64,000 nucleotides of DNA from Zanthoxylum bungeanum (lineage: Eukaryota; Streptophyta; Magnoliopsida; Sapindales; Rutaceae): contig SKCR01017759.1 of the NCBI GenBank assembly GCA_019454045.1, forward strand, positions 1 to 64,000, in the 5' to 3' direction. Below are positions 35,717 through 47,093 of this stretch, piece by piece; position 1 is the first letter of the stretch; the number at the start of each line of letters is the position of its first letter. Below the pieces are notes generated by a model. The model did not search any database and had not been told where the DNA came from. It saw only the letters and a program-made list of their open reading frames with translations. The translations under genes were made by a program, and so were the position numbers.

Positions 35717-36868
35717 GTGGTTTCTCAATATGTGAGTTTGAAAGGAGAACTATATAAAAGACAAACGAATGACATTCAGCTGAAGTGTTTAAGAAAAGAA
35801 GAGGCTCAGAAGGCAATGGAAGAAGTACATGCCGGAGTATGTGGACCGCATATGAATGGGTTGAATCTGTCTCGCGAGATAGTGAGACAAGGCTTTTACT
35901 GGTCGACAATGGAAGCTGACTGCGCGAAGCTGGTAAAGCACTGCCATGATTGTCAAACACACGGTAATTTGAATCATTTGCCGCATACAGAGTTGCACGG
36001 GCTGTCAGAGCCATGGCCTTTCTCAGCATGGGGAATTGATATGATCGGAGAGATTCGACCGAATAGATATCGATTCATAGTAGTGGCAGAAGACTACTTC
36101 TCGAAATGGGTGGAAGCCGAATCATTCCGCAATGTTACAGCCAAGCAGATGGAAAAGTTCATAGCTCAGAGCATCATTTGCCGGTATGAGATGTCGCATC
36201 ATGTAGTGACAGACAACGGAGTGCAGTTTCAATGAGAAACGAAGGCGATGCTACAGAAGTATGGAATAGGCCATCACAAGTCCTCACCTTACAGGCCGCA
36301 GGCAAATGAGGCAGTCGAGGTAGCCAACAAGATGATAAAGACGATACTGGCCAAGACGATAGAGAATTACAAAGATTGCGCTGATAAGCTACCGTATGCC
36401 CTGTGGGGATACAGAACTTCTGTGAGAATGGTGATAGGAGCCACGCCTTACTCCTTGGTCTATGGAATGGAAGCAGTATTACCGGTGGAAATTGAGATAC
36501 AGTCCATGCGGGTATTAGCAGAAACGGAATTTCCTAAATGAGAATGGGCCTCGCAGAGGTTTGAACAGTTAGCATTGATGGATGAGAAAATGATGAAGTC
36601 CTTGCATCACATGCAGATATACCAGAAGAGGCTGGCTCGCGCATTCAACAAGAAGGTGCGTCCTACCAAGATCAGAAATGGTGATTTGGTGCTTAAGCAG
36701 TCGAAGCCGTCGACAACAGACCCGAGAGGAAAGTTCAGACCAAACTGGGAAGGACCTCACATAGTCCAAAAGGTAATAGGAAATGGAGCAGTGAGACTGT
36801 CAGACTTGGAAGGGAATGATTTCACCGAGCCGATCAACATTGATAGATTGAAGCAGTACTTTGCCTGA
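35717..36868 (+). pseudogene. Gypsy-2 integrase with two in-frame stops
   Basis: A single reading frame of 384 codons interrupted only by TGA at 36233-36235 and 36539-36541. It shows an H2C2 zinc domain (EEVHAGVCGPHMNG ... CAKLVKHCHDCQTH), the core with Asp in WGIDMIGEI, Asp in VVTDNGVQF, and Glu in QANEAVEVANK (DDE triad present), and a C-terminal GPHIVQKVIGNGAVRLSDLE module. Intact, it would join retroviral-type cDNA to host DNA. Apart from the stops it is well preserved, so the element was active fairly recently or was mobilised in trans. The start is not defined, because the polyprotein upstream is deleted. Confidence 0.92.
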
Positions 36869-37059
36869 GGAATAGAAGACTGAGCAGTCACCAAGAGAAT
36901 TGGCAGAAGACCTAACCCGACGGGATAGAAAACTCATGCATACATGCATACACGTAACATATTTTGCATTCCTTTTTGTGTTTGTTTTGTTTTATATTCA
37001 CAGGTTTTTAAGAAGAAAAAAAAGAAAGCGGCAAAGATAAGCCAATCAGAATCAGCAAC

Positions 37060-37215
37060 AGTACAGTCAGTTTCAGAAATGAATCAGTATTGGTTTTAGG
37101 GATGAGTCCCAGGGTTGAGGCCCATATCAGTATAGTTTCGGGGATGAGTCCCAGGGTTGAGGCCCATGGCAGTATCAGTTTCAGGAATGAATCTCAGGGG
37201 GCGAAGCCCACATTA
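37060..37215 (+). repeat. Gypsy-2 tandem units related to Gypsy-1 array 1
   Basis: Three to four copies of GGGATGAGTCCCAGGGTTGA + GGCCCATATCAGTATCAGTTT-like text. Confidence 0.88.
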
Positions 37216-37239
37216 TCAGCAGTCGAAAGGAAGAATTCC

Positions 37240-38070
37240 ATGGAATGAATGAGTGAAAAAAAAAAAGTCTTTGATGGTTAAGCATATGTCCAGTGATGAT
37301 ATTGTTTGTTGTAGATAGAAACCTTAGAAATGATAAGTGCGAGACGTGCTCTCGTCCGGTACTCTGGATGGATTGATCTCGGCTAGACTCAAGGGCACTA
37401 AAATACGGGATCTCAACAGTAGAAGCCTGAGTAGTTGGCGAGATGACTAGTTGGAGAGATGGTGGATTAGTGAAAGACCGTTTTCCTGGACGTCCATCCT
37501 GGTTTACTTGTGCTACGATACATGATATGGTTGGAAACAAAAGAAAAGGTCTCTGTAATAAAAAGAAAAGAAAAATGGACCGCCTATAACCGATAAGCGT
37601 GAAACTACCCATGGGCGAGTATTAGGACCACCATGAGGAGAAATGCTACCTTAAATGGTAGGTGTGTCAAGAAAAGAAAAAGAAAGAAAAGAGAAAAAGA
37701 AAAAAAAAAAAAGAAGAATGAAAAGAAAGAGACAAGAAAAAAGAAGAAGACCATATCATGTTGAGTATGACGAAGTAATCACAGAATTTGATTAAGACAT
37801 CTAGGTTGGTTAGACCCACTGATCCGATACTCCGAGACGAAATCATCGGGTTGGCCTACTTAAGGATTAAGCTGCGAAAAAGCCTTAGCACACATACACT
37901 AGGAGTCTAGCTCAGAGCACTCATTTAGACGATCGGAGTTGAGTGTATCAAGTACTTTGAAGGTTCTCTGGTTTCGACGCGAAGCATCCGTTGAGGACAA
38001 AAATATGTTTAGCTATCAAGACAATCTCGTGAGAGGCAATACTGCATGTCGATATGCAACATCATTATCA
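37240..38070 (+). other. Gypsy-2 3' untranslated region
   Basis: Non-coding text between integrase and the long array; includes a purine run of about 100 bases (37665-37755, AAGAAAAGAAAAAGAAAG type). The minus-strand frame at 37181-37612 has no motif. Confidence 0.6.
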
Positions 38071-38074
38071 GTAT

Positions 38075-38830
38075 CAGTCTGGCCGGGTATGTCACTCTGG
38101 GGACGAGGCCCACATCTATATCAGTCTTACCAGGTATGGCACTCTGGGGGCGAGGCCCACATCATCATCAGTATTAGTTTTTCCAGGTACGACACTCTGG
38201 GTATGGAGGTACAACATCAGTTTGGCCAGGTACGGCACTCTGGGTATGGAGATACAGCAGCAGTTTGGCCAGGTATGGCATGTGGACTATTGTGGAGTAT
38301 TGTGGACTACCGCGACACCTCGGGTATGGGGTTTAGCACGCCAGGTACGGCACGTGGACTATCGTGGACTATTATGGACTACCGCGACACCCTAGGTACG
38401 GGGTTTAGCACGCCAGGTACGGCATGTGGACTATCATTGACTATTCTGGACTATTGTGGACTATCATTGAGTATTGTGGACTATTGTGGACCATCGTGGA
38501 CTATCGTGGACTATCGTGGACTATTGTGGACTACCGCGACACCTCGGGTATGGGATTTAGCACGCCAGGTATGACACGTAGACTATTGTGGACTATGTGG
38601 ACTATGTGGACTACCGTGGACTATCATGGAGTATTGTGGACTACCGTGGACTATCGTGGAGTATTGTAGACTACCGTGGACTACCGTGGATTATCATGGA
38701 CTACGTGGACTATCGTGGAGTATTGTGGACTACCGTGAACTACCGTGGAGTATTGTGGACTACTATTGTAGACTATTGTGGACTACCACGACACCCTAGG
38801 TAAGAGGTTTAGCACGCCAGGAATGGCACA
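38075..38830 (+). repeat. Gypsy-2 tandem arrays: 'ccaggtacggcactctggg' and 'gtggactatcg' units
   Basis: The first part (38080-38280) has about five copies of CCAGGTAYGGCACTCTGGG with spacers. The second (38280-38800) has some 40 copies of a 10-12 base word (TGGACTATCG / TGGACTACCG / TGGAGTATTG), broken by a longer unit (GCGACACC(T/C)(C/T)GGGTATGGGGTTTAGCACGCC-like) near 38310, 38390, 38540 and 38785: a higher-order arrangement. Long plus-strand frames here are repeats without stops. Confidence 0.93.
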
Positions 38831-38950
38831 TCATCAATTCAGTTCAGAGTAACCGGAAAGCCAAGTGGCAGCTGGTGAGCCAGGTAAGTGAAAATGCATT
38901 GCATGTACTTTGAAAGGATTGTCATTGTCACACACTGCACAAGTCCCATC

Positions 38951-38964
38951 AAAGTGGGGGCGAC
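38951..38964 (+). promoter_or_regulatory. Polypurine tract of Gypsy-2
   Basis: AAAGTGGGGGCGAC directly before the 3' LTR; one base different from Gypsy-1. Confidence 0.85.
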
Positions 38965-40927
38965 TGTAGGCACTGCATTTTTATATATAAGTCCCTATGA
39001 TGAGTCTCATATGGAGACACTACCTTTTAAATTGCGGAAGTCGCGAGAAACGGACATTGGAATGGTAAAGTTGGAAATTGGCATTTTTGTTGGAATTAAT
39101 TCGATTTTCTAGCTTCGGTTTGTTTGTTGGATCTTTGTTTCAAAGTTTATCCTCGGCCCAAAACCCCATAAGCCACTCATCAAACCCAAATACCCAAGCC
39201 TACCAAAAACCCAAAGCCCACGCCCAATGAGACCAAGTTCACGCCCATGGCTCTCCTAATTAGCAAGATGTACATTTAACACATGCTTAAATCAAGTCAA
39301 ATCCTTTCCTAAGTAAAAGAAATCTCATGGATCTCTTTCCTAATCAAAAGCAATCACCATCCTAAATTAGAGAGATTGATTCCTTATGAGAGACTAATTA
39401 GGAGATGTCACCATTATTAGGAGATTCTATCCTATTCAAACTAGGATTGCTTCCATTCATTTGCCTATAAAAAGAGGCCTTCATCACCCTGCAAAACCCT
39501 AGCATACACGCCCAAAGCCTCCCACATTCCCCTCATATTGCCGCATCCCTCACACACCCAAAGCCTCCATTGTCGCATATCACTGCCTTACTACACTGCC
39601 CTCACGCCCACTGCCTCACATCAAGTCCCCTTCACTGCCGCAAAACCTCCTTGAAATAAACCTGAAACTGCACGCATAAACCTCCCAAAAATTGCATGGT
39701 TTCTACGACCACTGTACACACAAAAATAGTCCCAAAACTTGCCAGTAAAACACCGCAAATCATCCCTTCACAGCCCCACAAACACAGTCCCAAAACCTGC
39801 CAGTAAACCCCCGCATACACCCACTTCTTGTGCGCCAAAACAGTCCCCTGAAATCGCCACACTGCAGTAAAAAACGGCACATTTTGACCACTGAAACTGC
39901 ACCTTTTTGCCACCGAAACAGCCCCTATTTTACCCCCTTAAAACCGCAAAGAACCAGTAGCAAAACAGTGAGGAAACAACAGTGAAATAGAGTGAAACAA
40001 TCAGCCCAAACAGCGAAACAGCGAAGGAAAATGTTGAGTTAGTGAACCAGAGGAGTTGCGGATCATCAACCCTTCCAACGACCGTGTAACACACTTCCAA
40101 AAATCGAAATAAAAGGTTAGACCTGAGGGCACCTTCTTTATTTATTATCTTTCGTTTCTTTTATTTATTTTAATATATCTTCGCATGAGAGTCGATTAAT
40201 TGATTTGTGTTGTGGCCGTTGGGTTAATGGATATGTGTTCTTTCTTATGGTATATCGGATGGAAACCCGGACGTAAATTCCGTAGCCGAATCCGAACGGA
40301 CGGTATTACGGTTTGCACTCGGGATACAATGCCACGTACCACTTGAGAGATACACATATTTCATTCATCCAACATTGTATTCGAGCATGATTAGGTTGCT
40401 AGTATGTTATTTATCTTAAACATGATTTAGTCGATAGTATTTTCTTTCTTTATGCATGATTAGGTTGTTTTATATCATATTAGGGATTTAATTTATATTT
40501 ATGCTTAGATTCTTATTTATTTTCCGCATTAGATAATTGAGCATGCTTGTGTGATGATTGTATGTTATTGCGTGTTTGCCGTTATGACAACTTACTTTGA
40601 AGCATGCGAACTTAGATATAGGTTTCATTATTATTCTTATGCATGCGAACTTAGGTGTAGGCTATCTTTGAGCATACATGTTGAGTAGATTCGGTTAGTT
40701 TATTGCACAAATCATATCTTTACAAGTGACATAAGTAAGGGACCATTTCGAACCCAACGGTTTGAGGTCTTCCCTTGCGAGGGGTGAGTGCGGCCTTAAA
40801 TCTTTGTCCCGGTTCACACCAGGTGGCGACTCCATGTTATTTCTCCGGTTTAGTTCCCCGTGAGCTATTCCATACACCCAACTAGGCAACGAGCCTAGAA
40901 CAGCGTCGCCGATTTCTGTGTCCTACA
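38965..40927 (+). repeat. Gypsy-2 3' LTR
   Basis: 1963 bp, TGTAGGCACTGC...TGTGTCCTACA, close to 32604-34475. It keeps the 95 bases lost from the 5' LTR. Confidence 0.93.
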
Positions 40928-42914
40928 ATTACACAATCTTCTTTCCCTTCTCATACAAGGTAAACCCCAACCCTCTCCTATAAAAAGAAGCATAAACCAA
41001 CCCTTCACTCCCCTAGCTAACGTTCACGCCCTTGTTTCTAAAAAACCCTAGCTCATTCACTCTCTCTCTTCTCTCTAAAAAAACACAGCCACAAAACCCT
41101 AGCAGTCCTCACACAAACCGAAACACCATGCAGCCATCGTGAGCAAAACATAAAACCCTAAACCATTAAACACTCACTCTCTTCATGCAATAAACCGACC
41201 AGTAAACCCTTCTCGCAACGTCTCTCAACTCTCAGTCTCACACTCGCCAGTAACTGACAAGAACCCACTCACTCCCCTCATCAACAAAGCACTCAACAAC
41301 CAGCCACAAAGATCACAAATACACACCTAAGCCACCCACAAAGCAGACCAAATCAACTCACAGCCCTCACGCACACACACCCTTCTCACTCCTCACTTTC
41401 GGCTTTCACTCACGAACCTACAAGCTGAATCCACCTAGCAGCCTTAATTCACGTAAACACACAAAGCCAATAACCCTTCAAAGATCACGCCCTTCGCACA
41501 GATCAGCACCCCCTCAACCCTCAACAACTAAACAAATCAAGAACCCTCGCGCACAGACCCTACACTCACGCACTCAGGCCGTAAGCCCCCCACACCGAGA
41601 ACCCTAAATCACTCATTGCACGTTCCTCACACCACTCGGCACTTAAACACACACACATGGCAGAAACCAAAGACAGGAACATGACACATAGGCGCCACAT
41701 GTACAAACCTTAGCAGCCTCACAAAACTACACTACACCTCACGCAAACTTCACAAAAACAGCAGCCCCAAATTCCCCCAAACAGCCACTGAAAAACAGCC
41801 CCTAAAATATCCCCCTAAACCACCAAAAACAGCCCTTGCAGTCCCCAAAATAATCCTGAAAATCACCCTTTAAACCGAGACAAAAACAGTCCCAAAAAAT
41901 CCCAAAACAGCCCCAAAAATAACCCCGAAACAGTGACAAAAAAACAGCAGCAAAACAGAGGAAACAGCAGCCCAAAACAGCGAGGCAACGAAGGAAAACA
42001 ACTAACCAGTAAATCGGAAAAGTTACGGAGCATAAACCCTTCCGACAACCGTCTAACGCACTTCCAATAGACGACTTAAGAGATTAGACCTGAGGGCACC
42101 TTTTTATTTATTCCCGCACTTTCTTTCCGTTAGTTATTATTAGTTCTTCGCATGCGTATTATAGTTTCATGTAAGTTGTGGCCATGGGATGAATGAAATA
42201 TGTGTTATCTCTTGCGGTATATCGGATGGAAACCCGAACGTAAATTCCGTAGCCGAATCCGAATGGACGGTAGTGCGGTCTGCACTCAGGATACAATTCC
42301 ACGTACCACTTGAGAGACACATATATTTCGTGTCATCTGATCTTATGTTTATTTGTTGTTTGTTAGAAATAATATGTTACTTTTATGCATGATTAGGTTG
42401 TTTAGTATGTTATTTTTTATGCATGATTAGTTGATTATTTCCAAGCATGATTTAGTTATTTCTTTCGCATTAGGAACTTGATTATGTCTCTTCTAAGTTT
42501 ATGTTTAGATTATTATTTATTTACTTTGTCATGCTTAGCGATTTAATGTATGCATGAGATTGTGTGCTCACCGTTATTCCGACTTACTTTTATGCATGTA
42601 AACTTAGATATAGGTCGCATGCAAACTTAGATATAGGTCTTATGCAAACTTAGATGTAGGTTGTTGTTGCGTAGACTCGGTTAAATTATTGCACAAATCT
42701 TTTCATTACAAGTGGCATAAGTAAGGGACCATTCCGAACCCAACGGTTTGAGGTCTTCCATTGCGAGGGGTGAGTGCGGCCTTAAATCATTTTCCCAGTT
42801 CACACTAGGTGGCGACTCCATTTTATTTCTCCGATTTAGTTCCCCCGTGGGCTATTCCGTACTCCCGACTAGGTCGCGAGCCTAGACCAGCGTCGTCAAG
42901 TTCTGTGTCCTACA
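40928..42914 (+). repeat. Gypsy-1 3' LTR, segment 2
   Basis: Starts with the ATTAC duplication and continues the LTR to TGTCCTACA. It includes the empty sites of the CACTA element (GAT, 41483-41485) and Copia C (TATAG, 42632-42636). Confidence 0.93.
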
Positions 42915-43351
42915 ACAGGGCATATGTATTCATTATATGATTAACAATCTGTTAAATTCATGGCCGTGGTATATTACAGAAGTAAGTTCCGAGTATTATT
43001 TTTAGGAGATTGCTAATAGATACGTCGACACGATTATACCGATAGAGATTTGACGTTTATATCTATATCTCTGGGATAATCTGGATACATGTGACGGAGG
43101 GATTATACGTATGCAATATCCTCGACCTGTATGATTCAGCGAGTTTATCCGTGGTCGTCATAATTTATTGTTGGGTGAATTATGGACACAAAATTGGATT
43201 TTGTGACGAATATGCCTGAATTTAGAGAGTCTCACTAATGAAATATACTCGTAGAGCACTAAGGCAACATTTATGAATAATACTGATTATTTATAACTCG
43301 TTTAACGGTTAAACGAAAAATACATGCAATCGGGACCTAACGGTCATTTCC

Positions 43352-46300
43352 TGTAACATCCCGGGTTATTTTAGAGTGTTAGCGTAAATTTTATTTTCGC
43401 GTGTGTAGCTGCGTCCGAACGCGAGGTCACTTTTTATTATAAAATAGGAACTTTTTCAATACATTAGTTATAAGGCAATAATAACTAAAATTGAAGGACC
43501 AAATTGAGAATTTTCATACTAGAATTAATAAATCCTAGAAGATTCCACACACTCATACGTGTAACACACACACACCTAAATTAATATACATACACACACA
43601 GAGATCACACACGCGGAAAATGAAGAAAACAGAACATAATAGAAAATGAGAAAAATTGAGAAGAAAAACTGAGAAAAAAAGAGAGCATGAGAGACCGAAA
43701 ACAGAGAGGAGAAGAGAGAACAGAGCTGAGACGAGAGAAAGAGAGAAAGAGAAAAAGAAGGGGAGCAGGAGAAGGCCGAAAGAGAGAAAGACCGAGAGGA
43801 GGAAGCAGAGGCCGAGAGAAAACAAGAAAGAAATAGAGATAGAACGAGAGGTAGAGATGAGAGGGGCAGAGCAAGAAGAGAAATGATTTTTACAACTTGT
43901 AAGTACATTATGACCATGATTCCCTTGAGTTTGATTCAATTTTATCATTTGGATTTGGTTTGAATTTCTGAAATTGGCCTTGATAATGTGATAAAAATAT
44001 GAAAAAGTGATATAGACTTGATAATTAGAAAGAATTTAGAAGAAATTTTTAAGATTAAAGAAGTTGTAAAATTTGGGGAATTCGGCGGTAACCCTAGAAA
44101 TTGGGGAAATTTTGGGGTTTCTTTTATTTTGGTGAAATTTCATTATTTTGGGATGTAAAATGAATGCTTGGATGGTGATTTTAGTTGTGTTGATGGAAAA
44201 TGTTCAAAGGTTTGATGAATGGTTATATTTAGTGTCATGGCCGAAGATAATGAAGAAGTTGCATGCTTAATTTGCTTTGTGAGTGATATATATCTGGTGT
44301 GCTAACTGGTGTCTAATTTCTACAAATATTGTTATGTTTCTAAGTTCGATTTGGTATTTAAGTTGATTATATTAGATAATTTTCAGATTTGTATAATTGA
44401 TCATGCAAGGTAATGAATTGAAAAATGTATGTAGAGATTAAAGGTGTTAGAGCATGTTTTGTGTGTAGTATTTTCGGCAGTGGTAAGGATTGAGATTTGG
44501 TTGTGTTTTGTGCATTGAAAAGTGAAGAATTAAGTTTAATAATAAATGAATAGAATGGTTAAACGTAAATAAATGAGATGGCGGTGAAATATGTTTTGAG
44601 AATGATAGCATTTGAGATGTGTGAGTTATGATATAGAAACTGCATGCTTGAATAAAATAAAATTATGGAAACCGAATTTCCCTCATTGGGTCGAAAATGC
44701 TCATGTTATATGGAACATGGTTGAGTTTGTTTGGTATGGGTAAAGATTCTAAAATATTAATAAGAATATTTGGGAACATTAGGATAAAGATTGAGTTTAT
44801 ACAACACTTAATTATTCAATGGTAAAAAATACGATAGAGGAAAAGACTTGATTTTATCATTTGTGTGATGATATGAAATCTTGTTATTGATAATTTTGAT
44901 GATAACATGAATCATGTGTAATGTATATAGGGCGATAATCTATTATTAAGCTGATAGATTTAACATGCTATTAATTTGATTATGTTTAGCTAATTGTGTA
45001 TGAAGAAAGAAAGGGTGAAACTTTATGGTGATAAGTATAATAGTTTGTGTATGAATATATGACATTGTGTGTGAAAAGATACATTAATTTGCATATGTTT
45101 ATAGATGTAAGTTGTAGAAGTGTTAATGCATGTTAACTTGAGCAGGTATGATGAAGGCATATAAGGAATAGAATACATATATCATTAATTTGTAGAAATG
45201 CATGAACATATGCATGAACATATATTATAATATAGAATAAGCACATAATAAAATATGGTTAGGGTAAATGAAAGCCTTAGAAAGAAATATGCATATATAT
45301 GTGTTATTATTTTTAGATGTTGAGTTAAAGTTAGGAATGTTTTAAAAATTCAAAGTGTTTTAAAGAAAAGTTTCAATCGTTTTTGAAAGAAATGTATTTT
45401 AGAAAAGTTTTTATAGTTTTGAGATACAAAGCATGGTTTTATGTTTTTCGGGGCATGAGGGAAAAACTCACCCCAGTATGTAACTTGATATGGTTGAAAT
45501 TGACGGATTGGGTCTGTGTGCACACGTTGAGCAGGGCTAGGGGGACGGCGATACGTAACACCCCTAGACCCTAGTTCAGGATTAGGGATGACAGATGCCC
45601 CGAAATACTGGTTTCAGAGCTTGGGTGGTAGATTTGATCCGCATCCCCAGTTCTAGTTTGTGGCGTGACACGTCCAGTTTAGTTGTGGTCCTGGGCATAG
45701 AGTACCACCGGTTTCACACACTCAGTTGAGTCGTTGTCCTGGGTGTAGAGAGATCAATAGTTTCAGAGACCCGATTGAGTATTCCCGGATACGTCCAGTT
45801 GAGTCGGTTTCTTGGGCGTAGAGCAGCTTTCAGTTTTCAGATTTTCAGTACACAGTTTTCAGATCATCAGTATATAGTTTTCAAAAGTCAGATTTTAATT
45901 AACAGTATTAAGAAATTAGATTTTAGAAACAGTTTCCAGAAACCAGAGATTTAAAGCATGTTTTCAGGAAGATAAGTTTTATAATGAGATTTTCAAACAG
46001 AGTTTCATAAAACAGTTTTTCAGAAAAAGTTTTTAAAAAGTATTTTATAAAAAGCATGGCATGTTAAAGTAGAGTATAATTCATAAGTTATGTATGTAGA
46101 CCATATATTCTAGAAATCATTTGAGATGCATATAGCTGACGTCAATGCATGATAGCACTATTCTATTTATATGTATTTATGAATGATGTCTGTATGAATT
46201 GTATGTTTACATAAGAGGAACTCTGTGTGAATAATAGTGCATGATAATATAATTACATTTATATATGTATGCATGATTGAAGATTGTGTGATAAACGTTA

Positions 46301-47093
46301 AATAGGAATAATGTTTCATAAATCCGATTGGATGATATTTCAATGAAATAAAAGGAAGATAATTATAATAAATGTCCGAACTAGATTAGCAAAGAGTAAG
46401 TAGGTAAATATTGAGATATTAGAGTAGCGCATCGATAACATGATAAGACTTGACTTAGTGAATAAGGATATAGATGTTGAACGTAAACAAAAAACATGAT
46501 TTAAAATATATGTATGAATAGTAGAGAGACTGGTAGCAAGTAATATGTTTAAAAAAAATGGATAATAGTTATATAGTTAATTCAGACTTGGTAAATATTT
46601 GAAAGGCTTTATAAACAGCCCAGGTTAATACAGAAACAGGATTTAAGTTTTGTGTGTTTGTCGTTCAAGGTAGGAGCATAGTTACTTATTGAGTCTGACG
46701 ACTCACTATCCAACAGTGTTTGAGTTTTGGAGGTTGGTGACCAGATCGGTCGACCACAGGTACCGGAGCTTGAGAAACCGAATAGCAATGTTGCAGTCAG
46801 CCAGTCACCAGGTCTTAGGCGTATAAGAGTCAAGTCGTTTATAAGTTTAGATGTAAAGAATTTTAAGTTGTATAGATTGAGTTGTAAAAGTTTTTATTTA
46901 TGCACATTTTCGGGCATAGAGCCCAATTGTATTAAGTCTTGAGGTCATCATTTTAGTATCATATTATATGTTTGGGCCATGTAGATTGCATTTCATTCCA
47001 TAATTATGAGTATTGCATAGGAGTTAGTTAGAGGCTTATGGTGGTAGGCCTGTCTATCGCCTGCCGGTAGCATCTCGGTAGCGGGATGATACA
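43352..47093 (+). repeat. Solo LTR, 3742 bp, probably Ty3/Gypsy
   Basis: Starts TGTAACATCCCG and ends CGGGATGATACA, a 12-base inverted terminus with one mismatch. The five-base duplication TTTCC lies at 43347-43351 and 47094-47098. No gag, pol, primer site or polypurine tract lies inside, so it is read as a solo LTR left by recombination. TGTAACA-CCC starts and very long LTRs are common in Tekay/Del chromoviruses (from general knowledge). Strand is arbitrary. Small frames inside are not credible. Confidence 0.85.
43620..43885 (+). repeat. Purine-rich tract
   Basis: About 260 bases of nearly pure A/G on the plus strand (GAGAGAAAGAGAAAAAGAAG type), inside the solo LTR. Overlapping open frames on both strands are composition artefacts. 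Confidence 0.9.

Larger units (their letters stand above)
32604..40927 (+). mobile_element. Gypsy-2: second Tat-type element, nested in the Gypsy-1 3' LTR
   Basis: 8324 bp with LTRs 32604-34475 and 38965-40927, both TGTAGG...CTACA, and target duplication ATTAC (32599-32603 / 40928-40932). The primer binding site and polypurine tract match Gypsy-1. Of the coding region only the first 45 or so gag codons and an integrase remain. The LTRs differ mainly by a gap of about 95 bases in the 5' LTR near 33785. Related to Gypsy-1 but with a clearly diverged LTR. Confidence 0.95.
13362..42914 (+). mobile_element. Gypsy-1: Tat-type Ty3/Gypsy element split by three insertions
   Basis: LTRs start (C/T)GTAGG and end CCTACA. 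The 5' LTR is in three pieces: 13362-14508, 19485-20635 and 28249-28524. The internal region is 28525-31993. The 3' LTR is in two pieces: 31994-32603 and 40928-42914. Both LTRs sum to about 2.6 kb once insertions are removed. gag is present and pol is absent. The gag zinc-finger type (C-H-F-H ... H-G-H ... C), the long LTRs and the tandem arrays before the 3' LTR suggest the Tat lineage. The flanks show no matching target duplication. Confidence 0.88.

Noticed and set aside
37939..38803. Plus-strand frames of 71-211 codons rich in Trp, Asp and Tyr
   Set aside because: Produced by the short tandem word TGGACTATCG; not a protein gene.
43553..43948. Overlapping frames rich in Ser/Phe/Leu (minus) or Arg/Glu/Lys (plus)
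   Set aside because: Artefacts of the purine-rich tract.
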